Origin: Adineta steineri
Lineage: Eukaryota > Rotifera > Eurotatoria > Adinetida > Adinetidae
Assembly (NCBI GenBank): GCA_905250115.1
Contig: CAJNOI010000092.1
Span: 1 to 64,000, forward strand
Direction: 5' to 3'
Length of the DNA: 64,000 nucleotides
Position 1 is the first letter of the stretch; every line of letters starts with the position of its first letter. This document shows positions 57,205 to 64,000 of the stretch, one piece after another. The notes beneath the pieces are model-generated. The model was not told the origin of the DNA. It searched no databases and saw only the letters and a list, made by a program, of their open reading frames with translations. Position numbers and translations under genes: made by a program.

Positions 57205-58982
57205 TATAATGAATCAGTAAAGAAACAAATGACTGTCTTATTTATAATATATATAAACTGTTATTTTTACCCTCTAGAGTTTAAAAACGGTTGAATAAGT
57301 CTAAGAAAAAAAGTAAAATAGAACACAAGAAGATAAATAGAATATCTCAACGTTGTTAAAATCTTTGAATAAACAAAATTAATAAATTTTGACAATTAGC
57401 TTTCATAAAAAAAAGCCGATTGTTACTACATAGACCATAAATAAAAAGTGGATCAATGTTGATATCACCTCCTGCTGTTCTCTCCTATGTTTCCATTCTC
57501 TCTCATTCAAAATTATGTTATTTTTCAGATAGGAAATTCTGTAGATATGAATTAATTCAATAAACATCATTATCAAAGATAAATTATTACCCTAGTTTGT
57601 CCTTAGAAGTAGGTAAATTTTACTCAAAAATTGCCCGATTTAAAAAAGAAAAAACATACAAATACATTCTGTATTACTTGGCTAAAGTTTTATTTTGGTC
57701 GAAATAAAAGATACTTTGACACATTTACAGACCGATTACGCGTTTGTATATGAAATAAGGGATGAACCAATAAACTGTGTATAATGAAGCAATGATAAAT
57801 CAGATTTAGACGGTCAATTCGCTATAACAAGCTTTGTCATGTGTATGAAACAAATAAAACAATAAACATGAATAATCCGCGATGAGTTAATCGATTTTTT
57901 GTGAGAGAATAACACACATTTCTACTTTCATTTGAGGAGTCAAGTAAGCAACGAGTAAAGAGTTTTTTCATAAAAAAATAATTAGATATAAATAAACAGA
58001 CGAGACTATTTTTTTGAGTTCTTTTCTTTAAAATTGAATAGATGTTAAATAGTTCAAATTAATAAAATGTTCTTTTCCTTTATTGCATGATTGTTAGCTC
58101 GTTAGACAAACTTTGATGTTTATTTATAAAAAAAAGAAAAGGAATGTCCTCTATATACTATGTAGAACAAAGATAAAAAAGATACTTTTTTAGTTGGTTA
58201 ATCGTAAAAGATATTACTATAAAATAAAATCAAAATTGATCACTCAGAAGATAATTATAAACTGTGCGATTTTTTATATGAGAGTGTAACTGTATAGTAG
58301 AGAGAAGAGAAATAGTTCTTTTGCATTTATATACATGTAGGTTTACTCAGCATAGTTTAACCAGTCGAATAATATATGATAAAACTATACTTATTGACCA
58401 TATAGAGACGAATTTCTTCAAAAAAAGTCTCGATCTACATTTCGCGGTGTAATATAAAACTATAAAATGAGTGAAAAAAGTTATTTTTAATTTTTCTAAC
58501 TGTTAAAGTACGAACTTGCTCGAACATTTCTATCGTTTCTGAAACTATAAATTTGATGCTCTACCTTCTGGTCGGTTTTCTTATCTCAAACACTTTCTGT
58601 CTAGGTCTACAAAATGCATTCTAACTTAGACCTACACTTTGTTTATAAAAATGTTTTTTCTAGGGTGACTAATCGAAAAAAGGTTCTTTTGAACTTGAGA
58701 GTGTGGTTCTGAGGTTGGTGTGAGCGTGATTGTAATATTCTAAGAATAATCACACTCACACCCGTGTTTTATGCTTTGTCGACACATAATTTTCGTTATT
58801 TGAAATACTTTTTTTGGTGGACTTTAACCATTATTTTCTGAGAGAATGCTGATACAGAAGACGGACATTGCTTTATTTTTTTAATTTTTGTCTATGTAAT
58901 AGTAAGATATAAACATTTACAGAAGAAACGGGGATATATTAATTTTCTTCGGACTTTGATAAATTGATTGTTTTTCTTGATA
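57205..58982. other. 1.8-kb gene-free region
   Basis: AT-rich. One telomere-like inverted repeat (58694-58763) is the only element recognised. Confidence 0.4.
58694..58763. repeat. Telomere-like inverted repeat
   Basis: CTTGAGAGTGTGGTTCTGAG facing AATCACACTCACACCCGTG, with an inner GGTGTGAGCGTGATT arm that pairs more closely. Confidence 0.7.
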
Positions 58983-59483
58983 TCAATTCTTCATCAAACC
59001 AGTTACTCTGAAGATAACTCCAAAAATTGCAAGAATACTTGTCATAAGAGTACAAATCATCAAATAGTACCCAAAATCTTGACCACTGGCTAGCCGGAGC
59101 AAAGCGAGTGCTGGACAAAAGTTTCCTGTGCGCTCAATAAATCCAAAAATTGACTCGCCAGCGATTGGACGTATAAGAGCCGTCGCTAAACCCCAAACAA
59201 ATGCCCAACAATAAACGAGAGGACATGCATCCATAAAGAGACATACAAAAGCAATTATAATATCTAATAGACCAATAACTGGCATTAGAATACTAAAATA
59301 TGATATAGAATGAATATAATGAAATCCTATGAGAATTTACCGAGCCCATTTCGTGCCTATACCAACCACGCCAAGATAAGGCAACCATCCTGGTACAAAC
59401 CTTAAAGCTAAACATCCATGACCAAAAAATGTACCAAAAACAGAAATACGAAGAATAAGTAACAGAACATAGTGAGACGACAT
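58983..59483 (-). CDS. Small DoxX-like four-helix membrane protein
   Basis: Two exons, 59483-59341 and 59292-58983, are joined across a 48-nt GT-AG intron and give 150 aa. Four to five membrane segments are seen: HYVLLLILRISVFGTFFGHG, LMPVIGLLDIIIAFVCLFM, PLVYCWAFVWGLATALIRPI and YYLMICTLMTSILAIFGVIF. The pattern R.SVFGTFFGHG, LMPVIGLLD, then WGLATALIRPIAGE, and ERTGNFCPALALL resembles bacterial DoxX-type small membrane proteins (from memory of the family). A bacterial origin followed by intron gain is therefore possible but untested. An upstream ATG at 59531 would add 16 residues. Confidence 0.65.
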
Positions 59484-59531
59484 TTTAACAAAGAGAAATA
59501 CTAAAGTAAAAGACGTTACAAGATCAATCAC

Positions 59532-59922
59532 TATAGTTGCTTGTCAACGATAAATAAAAAGACGAGTAGATTTGTATTTTAATAGAGGTCGCCTACATAC
59601 GAAAATAATATAGTATAATAGAAATATAACGGTGTGGATGTAATGTTTTAAGAAGAATAATCTCACCCACACCCACCCTCAACTATGACAAAGGTATGAT
59701 TAAATAATGAAGAGCATGCTCTCAAAAAACGCTTTGATATTTTAACAGCCACGTCACTCCTGTGTCACCATTTCTTTTGTGTTCTGTTTTTTTCTTCTTT
59801 CTTTTATTGACATATTGCTATTTTTTTATGCAATGTTGTAATTTCGTAAGAAAGCATGGTCATATATTCACAAACTTTTAGTAGTTTTCATACACCTACA
59901 TTGTTACTAATCAACAATATTC
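59532..59922. other. Divergent promoter region
   Basis: Lies between the divergent DoxX-like and RBR ligase genes. Includes a telomere-like inverted repeat at 59631-59682. No other feature. Confidence 0.4.
59631..59682. repeat. Telomere-like inverted repeat in a divergent promoter region
   Basis: GGTGTGGATGTAATG facing ATCTCACCCACACCCACCCTCAA. The left arm is shortened. Confidence 0.6.
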
Positions 59923-62433
59923 ATGACGAATCTCGAAAAACAAACAGATGAAATATTAGCATTACGATCAATATTTGATACTAAATTTCGTTTGCTCGAT
60001 GACAATAATCAATATGAAATCTTAATTGATTTTGATCTAATTGAACCATTTATTATTCAATATAATGATGAAAGAACTATCATTAATCATTTACCAGCAT
60101 TTACTCTTATTATTCATTATCATGATAAATATCCAAGTGATTATCCTCCTTCATTTATGCTTTCATGTTTTTATTTTTCAAAATCATCTTTACAAAATCT
60201 TTGTCAAAAACTTGATAATTATTCATTTATAAAAGATGAAGTTTGTGTTTATGATTGGATCGAGTTGATAAAGCATGAAATTACTAATGAACTTATACTT
60301 CAAACTAAAGACGATGAACAAATGAATGACCCACGAGCATTAAATGGATATTCAAATGAGACTATTGATCAAACTTATCAATCCTTAATAAATTATAATA
60401 ATGAACAACATGAAAAACAATTTCAAAATCAACTTCAAACATGTTTAATATGTACAGATATCATTCCAGGAATGGATTTTATTCGTCTTCATCGTTGTAG
60501 ACATTTTTATTGTCGGCCATGTTTAAATAATTATGTTAGAATAACATTAAACAATGGAAAATTTGGTGAAAAACTTCATTGTCCACAAACTCAATGTCAA
60601 AAAGCATTACTTCCAAATGAAATTAAACAAATTATTCAAGATGCTCAATTATATCAAAGATATGAAAGATTAACATTACAACATGCTCTAGAATCAATGA
60701 ACAATGTTATCTGGTGCCCAAGGTCAGTGACAAACAGAAAAGAGAGATAATTGTAACTCTAGTTGAACACTTCAGAGCAAGATAAAACCAAAGAAATCTT
60801 AGAGGTCTTGATTCCTGTTTGTGTGTGAAATGAATTTCACTTCAAATTCACATTCAGTATTGCATTTTACATTAGAGAAGTACTTAGGCTGATGCAAATA
60901 AGGTTTCGAATAATTACTTTATATGATCGATATTTTATACAAGATCTACTATCTGCGCCCAAATATAAGGTAGATGACTATTTTCAGCAATAGATAGATA
61001 CCCTTACGTATCCTTGATAGTTCCCGATCGAAGCAAAAAATGTCTTTTCCTTCCTGAACCAGTTGTAAGCGATTTTCTGGAAGCACTGGGATTTCCCTCC
61101 CGATTCAGACTATGTTTATTTCATCTTTTAGGGCGATACTTTCTTAATTCATGGGATATAAACGCACTTATGAGAGGATTCAACAGACAGGCTATCCAAC
61201 ACTGTGCCAAAAAGACATAAGATATTCAAATCTTAAATTTGAGTTTCGATATGTCTGTTTGCATATCATGAATTAAGAGAGCATCATCCCAAAACTTGAA
61301 ATTAACATTGCAGTGAGATGCAACATAGTCGATAGGCTCTGCTCCCAAATATTTTGATGCTGATGAGTATCTTTTATCGTTTTTTGAGTAATTCAAAAAC
61401 CTAATGTTTAAAATCTGTCGTATTTCTGTAAGTTGAACCTTTACTAAGATAACATATTTTGCTTAAAAGATGTTACACTGAAGAAGAACTATTGGATTTA
61501 GATGTCAATCTGCGATTCTTATCGGTAGTGGTGATGATAATTTAGCTATATGTGATCAATGTCATTATACATTTTGTAAAAAATGTAAAGAAAAATATCA
61601 CTTTCAAGCAATGTGTCCAGAAGATCATCTCGCTGAACAATTAAGATTACAGCAGAGAAAAATACGTGAAAGAATTGCAAAACAACAGATTGAGGAACGT
61701 GAAAGAACTCAAAATGGAAAAGATCAGAAGAAAATTGCCAAAAAACGAGAAAAAGCTCATGCAGAATCAATTAGAATCGATAAAGAAAAAAAAGATTTAG
61801 TTGAAAAAAATCTTGCTAAACAACAATATCGTGAAATTGCCATTGACTTATCTGAAGAAGATGCTTTATTAGAAGAAATCTTAAATGCTGAACGAATGGA
61901 AGTACTCAATACTCAACCATGTCCAAGTTGTCATGTAAAAATTGAAAAAAATGGTGGTTGTTTACATATGCATTGTTCAAGATGTGGTTATTCGTTTATT
62001 TGGGCTGCACTAGAACGATCTCAACCTCTTCAAATGACTTCATTGTTATATCATTCTTCTGATGCTATGCCAGTCCAATCTATCAAAACAGAATTGTATA
62101 AAAAATCAGATACAGGTTTGCAGAAGAGATTATTTCAATATTAAACTGGATCTGATTTTCTTTTTAGAAAAAGTACCTGAACAATCGAAAGAAGATGAAA
62201 AGGAGCTAGATTCGACAGTTTTAATTAATAATCGATCATTGACTGGTTCTGCTATCGTCAAACGAGTAAAACAATGTCCGAATAATTCATGCATCAAACT
62301 CAATGTTAAAATGGGTGAAGATAATTGGATAGTATGTAGCGAATGTTTAGAACAATATTGTTTTTCCTGTCTAAAACCCATTGATGGAGCTCAACATTTT
62401 CAAAAAAAATGCGACCGTTACACATCAATTTAA
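59923..62433 (+). CDS. RNF14-like RBR E3 ubiquitin ligase
   Basis: Three exons (59923-60722, 61502-62115, 62168-62433) give 559 aa. The N-terminal RWD domain (about 1-110) contains DKYPSDYPPSFMLSC. RING1 follows (CLICTDIIPGMDFIRLHRCR, then CHxFYCxxC-like cysteines and LHCPQTQCQ). IBR reads WCPR-CQSAILIGSGDDNLA, CDQCHYTFCKKC, and FQAMCPEDH. A Lys/Glu-rich coiled-coil insert of about 110 residues (EERERTQNGKDQKKIAKKRE) separates IBR from RING2. RING2 is CPSCHVKIEKNGGCLHMHCS, with the Cys of GGC as the expected ubiquitin-thioester residue. A further Cys-rich module near the C-terminus (QCPNNSCIKLN, IVCSECLEQYCFSCLKP) looks like an extra zinc module. It transfers ubiquitin from E2 through the RING2 Cys. 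The 779-nt intron 1 is unusually long. Confidence 0.85.
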
Positions 62434-63160
62434 ATAAAATATTCGCTCTTTTACAAAAATAAATCTCGGGAAAAAACTGACTCCATGATTCCGAAGAGTG
62501 GGGTATGAGTGTTTGATTGTTTCGTATATTCATATGCAAATGCATGAGAAATATTCTCTAATGTTGTTCTGTTCATGTACAAATATGATCAGGATTTAAA
62601 TATCGTCACCATTGTGATTATGATTCACTCGATTATTTTTAATCCGATATAGATTTCTTTGCATACGATAGAAAAATATTTATTTTTAATATTAACAACA
62701 AGATTTATATAAGAATAGAAAAAAAACGAAGGACTCATAAAGAAATAATATGACCGATATACGACATACAACACCATTTGTTCTATATCATACAAAGATT
62801 AGATAAAAATACTTTTTTAATAAATAGTAAGTATGTCATATTTCTCTTGACAACGGCTCTACATTAAATTATAACGTCATCCTATGTTACTATGTACTAT
62901 CAAACATTATAAACTAAATATTAATTTTAAAGTTACTCATTGCTTTTTGTTCGCGATGATAATAATAATAAAATACGAAAGGTAATCTTGAAAAAGTAAA
63001 TGACTCACATTTCTTCTCGCTATCTCGCCATATCACATTCTATATAACTGATCTTTCATTCTTATTGATATTCTTAGAGGTGTAACCAGAAAAAAGCTTT
63101 TAATAGAATTAAATTCTATTTTGTTATCTACTACTACTTTTCTAGATCATTTATTGTCAT
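62434..63160. other. Intergenic region
   Basis: AT-rich; no repeat arms or coding signal recognised. Confidence 0.4.
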
Positions 63161-64000
63161 ATGAGAATGATAAATATGAAGTTTTATTCTTCTATTACAT
63201 TATTAACTATGCTATTGACTAGTTCAATGGCATTCACCATTACAGTAAGAACTTTTACATAATTTAATTTTTAATGGAATTTTATTTTTTAAATATAGGA
63301 ACGAGAAAAAATGGATATCGATATAAATAAAATATTTGATAAGGGTCCTTTTTCTATTGGAGAAGTTTCGTATGAATATCCAATTGTAAATGATACTGAA
63401 ATAACACCATTCTCCACTAATCTTACAACACAAATTCGTGGACAATTATATTTTCCAAATAATACTCAAGGCTCATTACCTATTCTTGTTTTTCTTCCTG
63501 GAAAACATGCAGATTGTCGTTTACTTGCATTACCTGGATATCCTGGTCTTGATACAGGAGCAACGGATATTTTCGGTCATTGTCAAGATAATTTACCCAG
63601 AGTTGCTAGTCATCTTGGCTATGCTTATCTTAGTGAATATTTTGCATCACATGGTTATATAGTTATTTCAATTGATGTTGCTTTAATAAATAATAGATGG
63701 CCAATTCCTGGTGATCTTACATTGAATTTCGTTCGTGCACGAATTGTTCTTCGAACTTTACAAAAAATGATCGAATTAAATAATAATGCTGAAATGTCTA
63801 AACAAATTTTAAATGGAATTGATTTATCAGGTAAATTTGATTTCACTCAAATTGGATTGATGGGACATTCACGTGGTGGTGAAGGAGTTCGAAATGCTTA
63901 TAATATGTTAATGGAAAATAAAGGACCATGTGATACTCCCAAATGGCGAGAACGATTATCAGGTGTGATGATTAAAGCAATTATGGAAATTGTACCAATG
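63161..64000 (+). CDS. Secreted alpha/beta-hydrolase, 3' end beyond window
   Basis: Exon 1 (63161-63244, alternative ATG at 63176) encodes a signal peptide (MKFYSSITLLTMLLTSSMAF). After a 54-nt intron, exon 2 opens at 63299 and stays open to the window edge. An alpha/beta-hydrolase core is visible: IRGQLYFPNN, then LPILVFLPGKHADCR as the strand and oxyanion region, EYFASHGYIVISIDVALINN, and the nucleophile elbow IGLMGHSRGGEGV with Ser in G-H-S-R-G. N-glycosylation sites (NDT, NLT, NNT) fit an extracellular enzyme. The elbow and preceding HG motif recall cutinase or chlorophyllase-like lipases and esterases. The substrate is unknown, and the acid and His of the triad lie outside the window. 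Confidence 0.8.

Overview
The window looks like nuclear DNA of a small-genome metazoan, most likely a bdelloid rotifer (inference). The reasons are AT-rich sequence, many 45-60 nt GT-AG introns, metazoan multi-exon genes (prominin, STRA6-like retinoid transporter, puromycin-sensitive aminopeptidase, RNF14-like RBR ligase, rhodopsin-like GPCRs, F-box/LRR), and (TGTGGG)n tracts, the hexamer I know as the bdelloid telomeric repeat. No bacterial operon, CRISPR array, rRNA or convincing tRNA was seen.

Layout. 1-0.95 kb: nothing convincing. 0.96-9.6 kb: three head-to-tail paralogous genes on the minus strand for two-pass membrane proteins with glycosylated ectodomains; their long introns hold transposon-like insertions (TIR element at 4.5 kb, GC-rich element with 10-bp TSD at 8.3-8.9 kb). 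9.6-13.1 kb: repeat-rich and gene-free. 13.1-15.2 kb: a prominin. 15.3-20.7 kb: one intronless 1783-codon gene joining a bacterial-type poly(ADP-ribose) glycohydrolase domain to 14 CCHH fingers of PBZ-like spacing. 20.9-21.9 kb: 5'-truncated LINE with a 13-bp TSD. 22-27.5 kb: a pseudogene, a degenerate satellite, a (TGTGGG)9 tract and a second copy of the 11-12 kb dispersed repeat. 27.6-30.8 kb: M1 aminopeptidase. 31.9-32.4 kb: small Gly/Ser repeat protein. 34.7-35.8 kb: GPCR. 36.8-40.8 kb: STRA6-like gene with an N-terminal C-type-lectin/EGF ectodomain. 42.6-46.0 kb: F-box/LRR gene in which each of 19 leucine-rich repeats is one exon. 46.7-51.1 kb: three consecutive broken genes (F-box, SDR, GPCR). 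53.5-54.4 kb: secreted beta-trefoil protein. 55.1-57.2 kb: truncated F-box gene and a GPCR. 59.0-59.5 kb: small DoxX-like membrane protein. 59.9-62.4 kb: RBR E3 ligase. 63.2 kb to the end: secreted alpha/beta hydrolase, cut by the window edge.

Two signals stand out. The first is a dispersed family of short inverted-repeat elements, about 20 in 64 kb, whose arms are degenerate telomere-like sequence (CTTGAGGGTGTGGGTG ... CACCCACACCCTCAAG), found in intergenic DNA, in introns, inside other transposons and at the broken ends of genes. The second is the PARG/PBZ-like fusion, which puts ADP-ribose hydrolysis and probable poly(ADP-ribose) reading in one protein. All exon models were assembled by eye from splice consensus, reading phase and paralogue comparison. 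Coordinates of multi-exon genes span first to last coding base, and exon limits are in the evidence.
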